Source of the DNA: Aquipseudomonas ullengensis
Lineage (GTDB): Bacteria > Pseudomonadota > Gammaproteobacteria > Pseudomonadales > Pseudomonadaceae
Assembly (NCBI RefSeq): GCF_014174475.1
Contig: NZ_JACJUD010000005.1
Location: 248,001-312,000, forward strand
Direction of reading: 5' to 3'
Length of the DNA: 64,000 bases
Position numbers and translations under genes: made by a program. Position 1 is the first letter of the stretch. The number at the start of each line of letters is the position of its first letter. The notes beneath the pieces are model-generated. The model was not told the origin of the DNA and did not search any database. It saw nothing but the letters and a program-made list of their open reading frames with translations. Positions 24,761 to 33,481 of the stretch are shown in pieces.

Positions 24761-24799
24761 TTGGCGGAAAACCGCCAAGCCAGCGGCGGAAATCCCCCA
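24761..24799. promoter_or_regulatory. Putative DctD upstream activator sites
   Basis: TTGGCGGAAAACCGCCAA (24761-24778) is a perfect palindrome, and GGCGGAAATCCCCC (about 24785-24798) is a degenerate second copy. Both resemble rhizobial DctD sites (GCGGAAATCCGC). They lie about 75-110 bases upstream of the sigma-54 promoter. This accounts for most of the 358-base gap 24551-24908. Confidence 0.55.
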
Positions 24800-24857
24800 C
24801 GACTTGCAGGCTGAATGCCCTGCACCACCCGTCAACCAGAGGCATTTCAGACTTTAC

Positions 24858-24883
24858 CGAATATACGAATTTTCATATATTCG
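24858..24883 (+). promoter_or_regulatory. ArsR operator
   Basis: CGAATAT (24858-24864) and ATATTCG (24877-24883) form an inverted repeat 26 bases before the arsR start, where an autoregulatory ArsR site is expected. Confidence 0.65.
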
Positions 24884-24908
24884 AAAAAACGCATATTGGA
24901 GCCCCGCC

Positions 24909-25265
24909 ATGAGCGAAGCCCTGACCCCAACCAGCGTCTTCAAATGCCTGGCCGACGAAACCCGCATCCGCCTGATGTTGCTGGCCACCCGCGAAGACGA
25001 GCTGTGCGTCTGCGAGCTGACCTGCGCCCTGGACGAGAGCCAGCCGAAGATCTCCCGCCACCTGGCGCAACTGCGCACTGCCGGCTTGCTGGCCGACCGC
25101 CGCCAGGGCCAGTGGGTGTATTACCGCCTGCATCCCGAGCTGCCGGAGTGGGTGCGGAGCATCCTGCGCACCACCCTGGACGCCAACCGCGACTGGCTCA
25201 GCCCCGCCGCGCAGCGCCTTGAGGGCATGGACGGCCGCCCTGAGCGCGCCAATGCCTGTTGTTGA
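24909..25265 (+). CDS. arsR: Arsenic-responsive repressor ArsR
   Basis: This 118-residue winged-helix repressor releases the operon on binding arsenite. The As(III) site is in ELCVCELTC (Cys33, Cys35, Cys39), close to the Cys-Val-Cys plus one arrangement of plasmid ArsR, with the third Cys one residue later. The recognition helix is ESQPKISRHLAQLRTAGLL. A terminal NACC adds two cysteines. The ATG at 24909 is the first codon after the operator; an upstream in-frame extension crosses the operator and is rejected. It is first in arsR-arsC-acr3-arsH-phosphatase-gapdh-arsJ. Confidence 0.93.
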   Translation: MSEALTPTSVFKCLADETRIRLMLLATREDELCVCELTCALDESQPKISRHLAQLRTAGLLADRRQGQWVYYRLHPELPEWVRSILRTTLDANRDWLSPAAQRLEGMDGRPERANACC

Positions 25266-25292
25266 TCGTTTTCGCTACGACGAGATCAGCCG

Positions 25293-25763
25293 ATGAAAAT
25301 TCTGTTCCTGTGCACCGCCAACAGCTGTCGCAGCATTCTCTGCGAAGCGCTGTTCAATCACCTCGCCCCCGCCGCCATGCGCGCCTACAGCGCCGGCAGC
25401 CAGCCCAAGGGCAGCGTGCACCCACTGAGCCTGCAGACCCTGGCCCAGGCCGGGATCGCCACGGCCGGCCTGTACAGCAAGTCCAGTGACGAACACGCAC
25501 AGCTCCACCCCGACCTGGTCATCACCGTCTGTGACAAGGCCGCTGGCGAAGCCTGCCCGGTGTTCTTCGGCACGGCACAAAAAGCCCACTGGGGCCTGGC
25601 CGACCCATCCGAATGCCAGGGCTCGGCAGAAGAAATAACCGCCGCCTTCACCGCCACCCTGGCGCAGATCAAGACCCGTATCGACGTCTTCCTCGCCCTG
25701 CCCTATGCCGACCTCAGCGCCGCACAGCGCCAGGCCGAGCTGGCGCGCATCGGCAGCCTTTGA
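25293..25763 (+). CDS. arsC: Arsenate reductase, low-molecular-weight phosphatase type
   Basis: This 156-residue enzyme reduces arsenate to arsenite. The P-loop CTANSCR gives Cys7 and Arg13 (CX5R), with the general acid Asp in LADPSE at about 103. Two further cysteines in [11 protein letters not shown] could relay the disulfide to thioredoxin as in the pI258 type. It starts 27 bases after arsR and is followed 16 bases later by acr3. Confidence 0.9.
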   Translation: MKILFLCTANSCRSILCEALFNHLAPAAMRAYSAGSQPKGSVHPLSLQTLAQAGIATAGLYSKSSDEHAQLHPDLVITVCDKAAGEACPVFFGTAQKAHWGLADPSECQGSAEEITAAFTATLAQIKTRIDVFLALPYADLSAAQRQAELARIGSL

Positions 25764-25779
25764 CGTGCAGGAGAGCCCC

Positions 25780-26847
25780 GTGAGCAACAGTCGTCTGTCC
25801 TTTCTCGACCGCTACCTGACCCTGTGGATCTTCCTCGCCATGGCCCTGGGCATCAGCCTCGGCAGCCTGTTCGAGCGCTTCCCGCAGTGGCTCAACAGCC
25901 TGTCGGTCGGCAGCACCAACATTCCCATCGCCATCGGCCTGATCCTGATGATGTACCCGCCGCTGGCCAAGGTGCGCTACGAGGAACTGCCGCAGGTATT
26001 CAAGGACAAGCGCATCCTCGCCCTGTCGCTGGTGCAGAACTGGCTGATCGGCCCGGTATTGATGTTCGCCCTGGCGGTGATCTTCCTGCGCGACCACCCC
26101 GAATACATGACCGGCCTGATCCTCATCGGCCTGGCCCGCTGCATCGCCATGGTGCTGGTGTGGAACCAGATCGCCGGCGGCAACAACCAGTACGTCGCCG
26201 GCCTGGTGGCCTTCAACAGCCTGTTCCAGATCGCCTTCTTCAGCGTCTACGCCTGGCTGTTCCTCGGCGTGCTGCCGCCGCTGTTCGGCCTCGAAGGCAG
26301 CGTGATCGACGTCAGCTTCCTGAGCATCGCCGAGTCGGTGCTGATCTACCTGGGCATCCCCTTCCTCGCCGGCTTTATCACCCGCAAGCTACTGATCGGA
26401 CGCAAAGGCCAGGCCTGGTTCGACCAGCGCTTCATGCCGCGCCTCAGCCCGCTGACCCTGGTGGCGCTGCTGCTGACCATCGTTGCCATGTTCAGCCTCA
26501 AAGGCGACGTGGTGCTGCAACTGCCGCTGGATGTGCTGCGCATCGCCGTCCCGCTGAGCATCTATTTCGTGGTGATGTTCTTTATCAGCTTCGCCATGGG
26601 CAAGTGGCTGCGCGCCGACTACCCACGTACCACGGCGCTGGCCTTCACCGCCGCCAGCAACAACTTCGAGCTGGCGATTGCCGTGGCCATCGCCACCTTC
26701 GGCCTGGCCTCGCCGGTGGCCTTCGCCACGGTGATCGGCCCGCTGGTGGAAGTACCGGTCCTGATTTCCCTGGTCGGCGTAGCCCTGTGGCTCAAGCGCC
26801 GCTGGTTCGACACGCCCGCCACCGCGCCGGCCGAAGGAGTGAATTGA
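25780..26847 (+). CDS. acr3: Arsenite efflux permease Acr3
   Basis: This 355-residue ten-helix transporter exports arsenite. Family features include [15 protein letters not shown], the conserved Cys in [18 protein letters not shown] (helix 4) and [20 protein letters not shown] (helix 9, with the essential Glu). The GTG start at 25780 follows AGGAGAG; earlier in-frame codons overlap arsC. The stop overlaps the arsH start (TGATG), so the two are translationally coupled. Confidence 0.94.
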   Translation: MSNSRLSFLDRYLTLWIFLAMALGISLGSLFERFPQWLNSLSVGSTNIPIAIGLILMMYPPLAKVRYEELPQVFKDKRILALSLVQNWLIGPVLMFALAVIFLRDHPEYMTGLILIGLARCIAMVLVWNQIAGGNNQYVAGLVAFNSLFQIAFFSVYAWLFLGVLPPLFGLEGSVIDVSFLSIAESVLIYLGIPFLAGFITRKLLIGRKGQAWFDQRFMPRLSPLTLVALLLTIVAMFSLKGDVVLQLPLDVLRIAVPLSIYFVVMFFISFAMGKWLRADYPRTTALAFTAASNNFELAIAVAIATFGLASPVAFATVIGPLVEVPVLISLVGVALWLKRRWFDTPATAPAEGVN

Positions 26848-27563
26848 TGCACGACGACAGCCTGCCCCACCTCGACGACAGCCTGTTCGCGCTGCCCGAT
26901 ACCGACCAGCTCGGCACCCCGCTGCTGGCCACGCACAAGCCGCGCATCCTGCTGCTGTACGGCTCGACCCGGCAGCACTCGTTCAGCCGCCTGCTTACCG
27001 AGGAAGCCGCGCGTCTGCTCGAGCGCTTCGGCGCCGAGACGCGCATCTTCGACCCGCGCGGCCTGCCGCTGCCGGACGATGCGCCGGACAGCCACCCCAA
27101 GGTGCAGGAGTTGCGCGAGCTGATGCAGTGGTCGGAAGGCCAGGTGTGGTGCTCGCCCGAACGCCACGGGGCGATGACCGCCGTGTTCAAGGCGCAGATC
27201 GACTGGGTGCCGCTGGCCATGGGCGCCGTCCGCCCGACCCAGGGCAAGACCCTGGCCGTGATGCAGGTCTGCGGCGGCTCGCAATCGTTCAACGTGGTCA
27301 ATCAGCTGCGCGTGCTGGGCCGCTGGATGCGCATGTTCACCATCCCCAACCAATCCTCGGTGCCCAAGGCCTTCCTCGAATTCGATGCAGCCGGGCGGAT
27401 GAAGCCCTCGGCCTATTACGACCGGGTGGTGGATGTCATGGAAGAACTGGTGAAGTTCACCCTGCTGCTGCGCGAACGCGCCGATTACCTGGTCGACCGC
27501 TACTCCGAACGCAAGGAGTCGGCCGAGCAACTGTCGAAACGCGTCAACCAGGCCGCCATCTGA
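26847..27563 (+). CDS. arsH: ArsH, NADPH-dependent FMN oxidoreductase
   Basis: This 238-residue flavoprotein confers resistance to trivalent methylated or aromatic arsenicals by oxidising them. The flavodoxin-like FMN loop is [22 protein letters not shown] (about residue 38); [21 protein letters not shown] and [15 protein letters not shown] are ArsH signatures. It overlaps acr3 by three bases. Confidence 0.93.
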   Translation: MHDDSLPHLDDSLFALPDTDQLGTPLLATHKPRILLLYGSTRQHSFSRLLTEEAARLLERFGAETRIFDPRGLPLPDDAPDSHPKVQELRELMQWSEGQVWCSPERHGAMTAVFKAQIDWVPLAMGAVRPTQGKTLAVMQVCGGSQSFNVVNQLRVLGRWMRMFTIPNQSSVPKAFLEFDAAGRMKPSAYYDRVVDVMEELVKFTLLLRERADYLVDRYSERKESAEQLSKRVNQAAI

Positions 27564-27581
27564 TAGAAGGAATCACCCGTC

Positions 27582-28082
27582 ATGACTCACCCCTACGACC
27601 AGCTGAGCATTCCCGGCCTGCCCGGCACGCTGCTGTTCACCCCCTGCCCCGGCACCCGAGAGACCTCGCTCGACGCGGCGCTGACCACCCTGCAGCAGGC
27701 CGGCGCCACTGCGGTCATCACCCTGATGCCGCACAGCGAGCTGGCTGCCAATGGCACCGCACAGATCGCCGAGCACTGCCAGGCACTGAACCTGGCCTGG
27801 TTCCATCTGCCAGTCGCCGACGAGCAAGTACCGCAGGAAGACTTCACGCGCGCCTGGCCAGCGGCCAGCCAGCAAATTCTCGACCGGCTGCAGGCAGGCC
27901 AGGCCATCGCCATCCACTGCAAGGGCGGCTCGGGCCGCACCGGGCTGATCGCCGCGCGCCTGCTGATCGCCGCCGGCCTGCCGCGCAGCGAGGCGATTGC
28001 CCTGGTCCAGGCACTGCGACCCAAGGCCATCCAGCATCCAGCGCACCGCGGCTGGATCGAGCAGTTCGACGCCAGCCACTGA
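27582..28082 (+). CDS. Dual-specificity/CDKN3-like phosphatase in the ars operon
   Basis: This 166-residue protein has a Cys-based phosphatase loop IHCKGGSGRTG (Cys113, Arg119) and a candidate general acid Asp in LPVADEQVP (about residue 80). It is unrelated in fold to ArsC, the low-molecular-weight type. Relatives recur in Pseudomonas arsenic operons, between arsH and gapdh as here, but I know of no proven role. It could act on a phosphorylated protein or a phosphate/arsenate ester. It starts 18 bases after arsH with AGAAGGAA. Confidence 0.85.
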   Translation: MTHPYDQLSIPGLPGTLLFTPCPGTRETSLDAALTTLQQAGATAVITLMPHSELAANGTAQIAEHCQALNLAWFHLPVADEQVPQEDFTRAWPAASQQILDRLQAGQAIAIHCKGGSGRTGLIAARLLIAAGLPRSEAIALVQALRPKAIQHPAHRGWIEQFDASH

Positions 28083-28109
28083 CATCCACATTCGCAAAGG
28101 AACAAGAGC

Positions 28110-29114
28110 ATGACCCTCAAAGTCGGTATCAACGGCTTCGGCCGCATCGGACGCCTGGCCCTGCGCGCAGCCTGGGGCTGGCCGGAGCTGGAGTTCGTGC
28201 AGATCAACGACCCCGCCGGCGACGCCGCCACCCACGCCCACCTGCTGAACTTCGACTCGGTGCACGGTCGCTGGCAGCATGAGGCGAGCAGCGTAGGCGA
28301 CTGCGTGGTGATCGACGGCAAGTCGATCAAGGTCACCGCCAACAAGGCCATCGCCGATACCGACTGGAGCGGCTGCGACCTGGTGATCGAGGCCAGCGGC
28401 AAGATGAAGACCGTGGCCGTGCTGCAGGGTTATCTCGATCAGGGCGTTAAGCGCGTGGTGGTCAGCGCCCCGGTGAAAGAAGCCGGCGCGCTCAACGTGG
28501 TGATGGGGGTCAACCAGCAGCTGTTCGACCCAGCCGTGCACCGCATCGTCACCGCCGCCTCCTGCACCACCAACTGCCTGGCGCCGGTGGTCAAGGTGAT
28601 CCACGAGCACCTGGGCATCCGCCACGGCTCGATCACCACCATCCACGACCTGACCAACACCCAGAGCATCCTCGACCAGCCGCACAAGGACCTGCGCCGC
28701 GCCCGTGCCTCGGGCATGAGCCTGATCCCCACCACCACCGGTTCGGCCACGGCCATCGCGGAAATATTCCCCGAGCTGCGCGGCAAGCTGAACGGCCACG
28801 CCGTGCGCGTGCCGCTGGCCAACGCCTCGCTGACCGACTGCGTGTTCGAAGTGGAGCGCGCGACCACGGCAGACGAAGTCAACGCCCTGCTCAAGGCCGC
28901 GGCGGCTGGCCCGTTGGCCGGCATCCTCGGCTACGAGGAGCGCCCACTGGTGTCCATCGACTACCGCACCGACCCGCGCTCCTCGATCATCGACGCGCTG
29001 TCGACCCTGGTGGTCAATGGCACCCAGGTGAAGATCTACGCCTGGTACGACAACGAGTGGGGCTACGCCAACCGCACCGTGGAACTGGCGCGCATGGTCG
29101 GAATGGCCGGCTAA
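28110..29114 (+). CDS. ArsJ-associated glyceraldehyde-3-phosphate dehydrogenase
   Basis: This 334-residue dehydrogenase has the NAD motif [11 protein letters not shown] at the N-terminus and the active site [11 protein letters not shown] (Cys152). His lies in the IHDLTNTQ segment, and the C-terminus is [11 protein letters not shown]. In arsenic operons a dedicated GAPDH makes 1-arseno-3-phosphoglycerate from arsenate and glyceraldehyde-3-phosphate, which ArsJ exports. The linkage to arsJ at 29276 supports this over glycolysis. It is the sixth gene of the operon. Confidence 0.92.
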   Translation: MTLKVGINGFGRIGRLALRAAWGWPELEFVQINDPAGDAATHAHLLNFDSVHGRWQHEASSVGDCVVIDGKSIKVTANKAIADTDWSGCDLVIEASGKMKTVAVLQGYLDQGVKRVVVSAPVKEAGALNVVMGVNQQLFDPAVHRIVTAASCTTNCLAPVVKVIHEHLGIRHGSITTIHDLTNTQSILDQPHKDLRRARASGMSLIPTTTGSATAIAEIFPELRGKLNGHAVRVPLANASLTDCVFEVERATTADEVNALLKAAAAGPLAGILGYEERPLVSIDYRTDPRSSIIDALSTLVVNGTQVKIYAWYDNEWGYANRTVELARMVGMAG

Positions 29115-29122
29115 GTGCAAAC

Positions 29123-29246
29123 GGTGGAAATGCTGCGCGATTTCCACCCTACATCAGCTGGCGCTCCCGGTCGGCTGACGCGATAGCAGAGGCTCACACG
29201 GACTGCTCCCTCGCCCCTCTGGGGAAAGGGTTGGGGTGAGGGGCTC
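29123..29246. repeat. Two repeat units between gapdh and arsJ
   Basis: A GGTGGAAATGC/GCGATTTCCACCC palindrome (29123-29153) is followed by a CCCTCGCCCCTCTGGGGAAAGG unit with GTTGGGGTGAGGGG (29201-29246), the same family as 54125 and 58486. They fill the 161-base gap between two genes expected to be co-transcribed. Confidence 0.65.
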
Positions 29247-29275
29247 GGCGTCCATACCACGCTCAGGAATCACCT

Positions 29276-30496
29276 ATGCCACCGCTCTCGCAGCTCTCAC
29301 CCGCCGTCCGCCAATACCTGCTGGTAACCGGCAACTACTGGGCCTTCACCCTCACCGACGGCGCCCTGCGCATGCTGGTGGTGCTGCATTTCCACGGCCT
29401 CGGCTACTCGCCGCTGCAAATCGCCGCGCTGTTCCTGTTCTACGAGATCTTCGGCGTGGTCACCAACCTGCTCGGTGGCTACCTGGGCGCGCGCCTGGGC
29501 CTGAATCGCACGATGAACCTCGGCCTCGGCCTGCAAGTGGCGGCGCTATTGATGCTCACCGTACCGGCCGCCTGGCTCACGGTGCCCTGGGTGATGGGCG
29601 CGCAGGCGCTATCGGGGATCGCCAAGGACCTCAACAAGATGAGCGCCAAGAGCTCGATCAAGCTGCTGGTGCCCGCCGGCCAGCCCGGCAGGCTGTACAA
29701 GTGGGTGGCGCTCCTCACCGGCTCGAAGAACGCGCTCAAGGGTGTCGGCTTCTTCCTCGGCGGCGCCCTGCTCGCCCTGCTCGGTTTTGCCGGCGCCGTG
29801 CTGGCCATGGCCGCCGTGCTGGCGCTGATCTGGCTGGCTAGCCTGTGGTTGCTGCAGAAGGACCTGGGCAAGGCCAAGGCCAGACCCAAGTTCCGCGAGC
29901 TGCTGTCGAAGAGCCGGGCGATCAACATCCTCTCGGCGGCCCGCCTGTTTCTGTTTGGTGCCCGCGATGTGTGGTTCGTGGTCGCCCTGCCGGTGTACCT
30001 GTCTGCGGTATTCGGCTGGGACGTCTGGCAGGTCGGCGGCTTTCTCGCCGTCTGGGTGATCGGCTACGGCATCGTCCAGACCCTGGCCCCGGCCATCACC
30101 GGCAAGCGCAGCGGCCAGGTGCCGGACGGTCGCACCGCCTTCGTCTGGGCCGCGCTGCTGGCCGGCCTGCCGGCGGCCATCGCCCTCGGCCTGCAAACGG
30201 GATGGTCGGCACACGGGGTGCTGCTCGGCGGCTTGCTGCTGTTCGGCGCACTGTTCGCGGTGAACTCGTCGCTGCACAGCTACCTGATCGTCAGTTACGC
30301 CAAGGAAGACGGCGTGTCGCTGGACGTGGGCTTCTACTACATGTCCAACGCCCTCGGCCGGCTGATTGGCACCCTGCTCTCCGGCTGGGTCTACCAGGCA
30401 TATGGCTTGCCGGCCTGCCTGTGGACGGCCGCAGCCTTTGTCCTGCTGGCCGCCCTAATTTCCCTCGGGCTGCCCCGGCACGCCTGCCACCGCTAG
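29276..30496 (+). CDS. arsJ: ArsJ organoarsenical efflux MFS permease
   Basis: This 406-residue major facilitator protein has 12 predicted helices. Typical ArsJ segments are RQYLLVTGNYWAFTLTDGALRMLVVLHFH at the start, EIFGVVTNLLGGYLGARLGL, and the central GLSGIAKDLNKMSAKSSIKLL-like loop (about residue 115). It exports 1-arseno-3-phosphoglycerate made by the neighbouring GAPDH, which gives arsenate resistance without reduction. The ATG at 29276 follows CAGGAA. Confidence 0.93.
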   Translation: MPPLSQLSPAVRQYLLVTGNYWAFTLTDGALRMLVVLHFHGLGYSPLQIAALFLFYEIFGVVTNLLGGYLGARLGLNRTMNLGLGLQVAALLMLTVPAAWLTVPWVMGAQALSGIAKDLNKMSAKSSIKLLVPAGQPGRLYKWVALLTGSKNALKGVGFFLGGALLALLGFAGAVLAMAAVLALIWLASLWLLQKDLGKAKARPKFRELLSKSRAINILSAARLFLFGARDVWFVVALPVYLSAVFGWDVWQVGGFLAVWVIGYGIVQTLAPAITGKRSGQVPDGRTAFVWAALLAGLPAAIALGLQTGWSAHGVLLGGLLLFGALFAVNSSLHSYLIVSYAKEDGVSLDVGFYYMSNALGRLIGTLLSGWVYQAYGLPACLWTAAAFVLLAALISLGLPRHACHR

Positions 30497-30662
30497 CACC
30501 GCTGCATGCACAGAAATACAGCGACAGCGGCGCACAGGCGCACCAATCACAAGCGAAGGCCAACGCGGCCGCCGCTCACGCCCCTGCGCCACCCGCCACA
30601 GCCGCCCCGCGCGCCATGAAACAGTCACAAAAACGACTTATTAATCGCCCGCGACGATAACC

Positions 30663-30678
30663 TGGCATAGGCACTGCA
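30663..30678 (+). promoter_or_regulatory. Sigma-54 promoter of the OprD-family porin
   Basis: TGGCATAGGCACTGCA has GG (30664-30665) and GC (30676-30677) ten bases apart. The start would be near 30689, ten bases before the first ANTAR hairpin, as in the nrt operon. The stretch 30497-30660 after arsJ shows no gene or terminator that I can see. Confidence 0.72.
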
Positions 30679-30698
30679 TAGCACTCCTCATCCAGTTT

Positions 30699-30818
30699 CG
30701 GTCAACGGCGATCGTTCAGCCCTCGCGGGCCTGGAGGGCGCTTGCTTCATCAAGCGCTGGCACAACAGACACAGGCAAAGGCGCCTGGAACCGCAAGGTC
30801 CCAGGCGCTTTTTTTTTT
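30699..30818 (+). promoter_or_regulatory. Second ANTAR (NasT-type) antitermination leader, upstream of the porin
   Basis: P1 (30699-30714) is CGGTC/GATCG with hexaloop AACGGC, the same loop as in the nrt leader. P2 (30772-30787) is CAGGC/GCCTG with hexaloop AAAGGC. Both have A1 and G4. P2 overlaps the 5' arm of a terminator: GCGCCTGG (30781-30788) pairs with CCAGGCGC (30801-30808), inner ACC/GGT, loop GCAA, then ten T residues to 30818. An extra hairpin (30738-30757) lies in the linker between P1 and P2. The element would stop transcription before the porin unless an ANTAR protein stabilises P2. Confidence 0.78.
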
Positions 30819-30934
30819 GCGTGAAAAACACCCCGCCAGGTAACTCTGCGCAGGTGTTTTCGCGGCCTGTGCATGGCACACGACAAGCAAAGAGCCAATC
30901 ACCTGGCCCCTTAACACACCTTGGAGTAAGACCC

Positions 30935-32254
30935 GTGAGAAAAACTACCCTCGCCATCGCCCTCGGCGCCCTCGCCCAACAAGCTGGCGCCGCTGGCTTC
31001 ATCGAAGACAGCAAAGCCACCCTCGCGCTGCGCAACTTCTACATCAACCAGGACACCCGCAACGCCGACGCCAATACCCAGGAAGAATGGGGCCAGGGCT
31101 TCCTCTTCAACTACACCTCCGGCTACACCGAAGGCACCGTGGGTTTCGGCGTGGATGCGCTGGGCCTGCTCGGGGTCAAGCTCGACTCCGGCAAGGGTCG
31201 CCACTACAACCCGACCAGCGACAAATACAGCGGCACCGTATTCCCCACCGACAGCGATGGCCGCGCGGTGGATGACTTCAGCAGCGCCGGGGTGACCGGC
31301 AAGGTGCGCCTGTCGAAGACCGAAGGGCGCATCGGCACCCTGCAGCCAAAACTGCCGGTGGTGACCATCAACGACGGTCGCCTGCTGCCGCAGACCTTCG
31401 AAGGCGGGCAAGTCACCTCCGCCGAAATCGACAACCTGACCCTGATCGGCGGCCAACTGGAGCACGCCAAGGGCCGCAGTTCGAGCAGCAGCGAAGGGCT
31501 GTCTATCGGCGGCGCCAACGACGCCAAGAAAGGCCAGTTCAGCAACAAGTTCTATTACGCCGGTAGCGACTACAAGATCGGCAAGGACCTGCTCGCGCAG
31601 TACTACTACGGCAACCTGGAAGACTTCTACCAACAGCACTTCCTTGGCCTGACCCACAGCCTGGCCATTGGCCCGGGCACGCTGAAGTCCGACCTGCGCT
31701 ACTTCAAGAGCGACTCCGATGGCGCGAACAGCAGCGCCTCCGGCCGTGCCGATGGCTTCGTCAGCAGCGGTTACTACGGCAACGGCGTGACCAAGGGCGA
31801 AGTCGACAACGACACCTGGAGCGCCCTGTTCACCTACAGCCTCGGCGGCCATGCCTTCAGCGCCGGCTACCAGGAAGTCTCTGGCGACAGCAACTTCCCG
31901 TTCCTCAACCAGGGCGATGGCGCCACCGCCTACCTGATCACCGACCGCCAGATCGGCAAGTTCCTCAGCGCCGGCGAGCGCACCTGGCTGGCCGAGTACG
32001 GCTATGACTTCACCCAGGTTGGCGCCCCCGGCCTGAAAGCCGTCGTCACCTACCTCTCGGGGGACAACATCGACAGCGCCAGCGGCGACCAGCAGGAATG
32101 GGAGCGCGATTTCCGCCTCGACTACACCCTGCAGAACGGCGCCCTCAAGGGCCTCGGCATCTCCTGGCGTAACGCCAGCCTGCGCGGCAACACCAGCGCG
32201 GCGGACCAGGACGAGAACCGCCTGATCCTCAGCTACAGCCTGCCCATCCTCTGA
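30935..32254 (+). CDS. OprD-family outer-membrane porin
   Basis: This 439-residue protein has a 20-residue signal peptide (MRKTTLAIALGALAQQAGAA when GTG is read as Met), then the OprD family start GFIEDSKATLALRNFYINQDTRN and alternating beta strands ending in SYSLPIL. It is an 18-stranded substrate-specific channel for small, often anionic, solutes. The GTG at 30935 follows GGAG; the longer frame from 30821 has no signal and begins just after the terminator. The sigma-54 promoter and ANTAR leader place it with nitrogen or nitrate regulation, which predicts a nitrate, nitrite or related nitrogen-source channel. The substrate is inferred. Confidence 0.9.
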   Translation: MRKTTLAIALGALAQQAGAAGFIEDSKATLALRNFYINQDTRNADANTQEEWGQGFLFNYTSGYTEGTVGFGVDALGLLGVKLDSGKGRHYNPTSDKYSGTVFPTDSDGRAVDDFSSAGVTGKVRLSKTEGRIGTLQPKLPVVTINDGRLLPQTFEGGQVTSAEIDNLTLIGGQLEHAKGRSSSSSEGLSIGGANDAKKGQFSNKFYYAGSDYKIGKDLLAQYYYGNLEDFYQQHFLGLTHSLAIGPGTLKSDLRYFKSDSDGANSSASGRADGFVSSGYYGNGVTKGEVDNDTWSALFTYSLGGHAFSAGYQEVSGDSNFPFLNQGDGATAYLITDRQIGKFLSAGERTWLAEYGYDFTQVGAPGLKAVVTYLSGDNIDSASGDQQEWERDFRLDYTLQNGALKGLGISWRNASLRGNTSAADQDENRLILSYSLPIL

Positions 32255-32260
32255 ACAGTC

Positions 32261-32288
32261 ATGCCCCTCTCCGCCGGGAGAGGGGCAT
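32261..32288. terminator. Strong hairpin after the porin gene
   Basis: ATGCCCCTCTCC and GGAGAGGGGCAT form a 12-base-pair stem with a GCCG loop six bases after the porin stop. There is no T-run, so it may act as an mRNA stabiliser or inefficient terminator. Confidence 0.5.
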
Positions 32289-32387
32289 GCGGCATCTGCG
32301 TCAACCCTCAGCACAACCGCTCCATCCGGCTTGTCCCGCGCCAGCCTGCCGGCCTACCATCCGGCCAGTCTTCCGATGAGCCTCCCC

Positions 32388-33389
32388 ATGCGCGAACGCA
32401 CCATCGCCAGCCATTTCATCCGGGCCGCCCTGCGCGGCGCCGAGCGCCAGGGCCTGGATTACCGCCCGCTGCTGCGTGAACTGGGCATCCAGCCAGCGCT
32501 GCTCGAAGAACCACGCGCGCGCCTCGCTCCCGAGCAATTCACCCAACTGCTGCAAGGCCTGTGGGCGCTGCTCGACGACGAATACATGGGCTTCGGCCGC
32601 TGCCGCAGCAAGCGCGGCACCTTCGCCATGATGGGCCACGCCATCATCCACTGCCGCACCCTGGAAAAAGCCCTGGTGCGCGGCATGCTGTTTTACGACC
32701 TGTTCCCCGACGCACCGCAGGTACGCCTGCAGCGCGAGGGCGATTGGGCGCGACTGAGCCTGGACAGCTCATCGCTGTGGGACCCGGATCACTTCCTCAC
32801 CGAAAGCCTGCTGGTGATCTGGCATCGCCTCGGCAGCTGGCTGATCGGCCAGCGCATCCGCCTGGAAGAAGCCACCTTCGTCCATGCCGAACCGGCCCAC
32901 AGCAGCGAGTACGACCTGCTCTTCCCCTGCCCGCGGCGCTTCGCCGGCGAGCGCACCAGCCTGCTGTTCCACAGCCGCTACCTGGACATGCCGCTGCTGC
33001 AGGACGAGCGCACGCTCAAGCAATTCCTCGAACACTCGCCCGCCGACCTGCTGGCCCGCCCGGACGGTGGCGACAGCCTCACCAGCCGCATCCGCCGCCT
33101 GCTCGGCCGCGACTGCGCGCACTGGCCGGACCTGGAGCAGGTCGCCCAGCAACTGCATGTCAGCCCGCAAACCCTGCGCCGCCACCTGCGCGAGGAAGGC
33201 AGCAGCTTCCAGGAACTCAAGGACCACCTGCGCCGCGACCTGGCCATCTACCACCTGGGCCGCGACGAACTGCCGATCCAGGCCCTGGCCGAACAGCTCG
33301 GCTTCTCCGAACCCTCGGCCTTCCACCGCGCGTTCAAAAAATGGACCGGGCTGACTCCGGGCGCCTATCGGGCGCATCAGGAAGGCTAG
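32388..33389 (+). CDS. AraC family regulator with arabinose-binding-type N-terminal domain
   Basis: This 333-residue regulator starts with the PF12625-type domain (MRERTIASHFIRAALRGAERQGLD...). It ends with the AraC helix-turn-helix pair (LEQVAQQLHVSPQTLRRHLREEG and PIQALAEQLGFSEPSAFHRAFKKWTGLTPGAYR, about 245-330). An alternative ATG at 32376 adds four residues; neither has a strong ribosome site. It is downstream of the porin but behind a hairpin, so it may or may not regulate it. The effector is unknown. Confidence 0.85.
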   Translation: MRERTIASHFIRAALRGAERQGLDYRPLLRELGIQPALLEEPRARLAPEQFTQLLQGLWALLDDEYMGFGRCRSKRGTFAMMGHAIIHCRTLEKALVRGMLFYDLFPDAPQVRLQREGDWARLSLDSSSLWDPDHFLTESLLVIWHRLGSWLIGQRIRLEEATFVHAEPAHSSEYDLLFPCPRRFAGERTSLLFHSRYLDMPLLQDERTLKQFLEHSPADLLARPDGGDSLTSRIRRLLGRDCAHWPDLEQVAQQLHVSPQTLRRHLREEGSSFQELKDHLRRDLAIYHLGRDELPIQALAEQLGFSEPSAFHRAFKKWTGLTPGAYRAHQEG

Positions 33390-33481
33390 GCCGCGCAGTG
33401 CCCGCTTGCGCGCACAACACGCTTCGCCCAGCACCGGCTCTCCAGTAGGCTGCTGGCCTCTCTTGCAACGGATCCCCGAGC

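Noticed and set aside
30663..30818. CrcZ- or NrsZ-like sigma-54-dependent small RNA
   Set aside because: The promoter-to-terminator unit looks like a small RNA, but I see no CA-rich AACAACAA motifs, and the paired hexaloops overlapping the terminator fit an ANTAR leader for the porin better.
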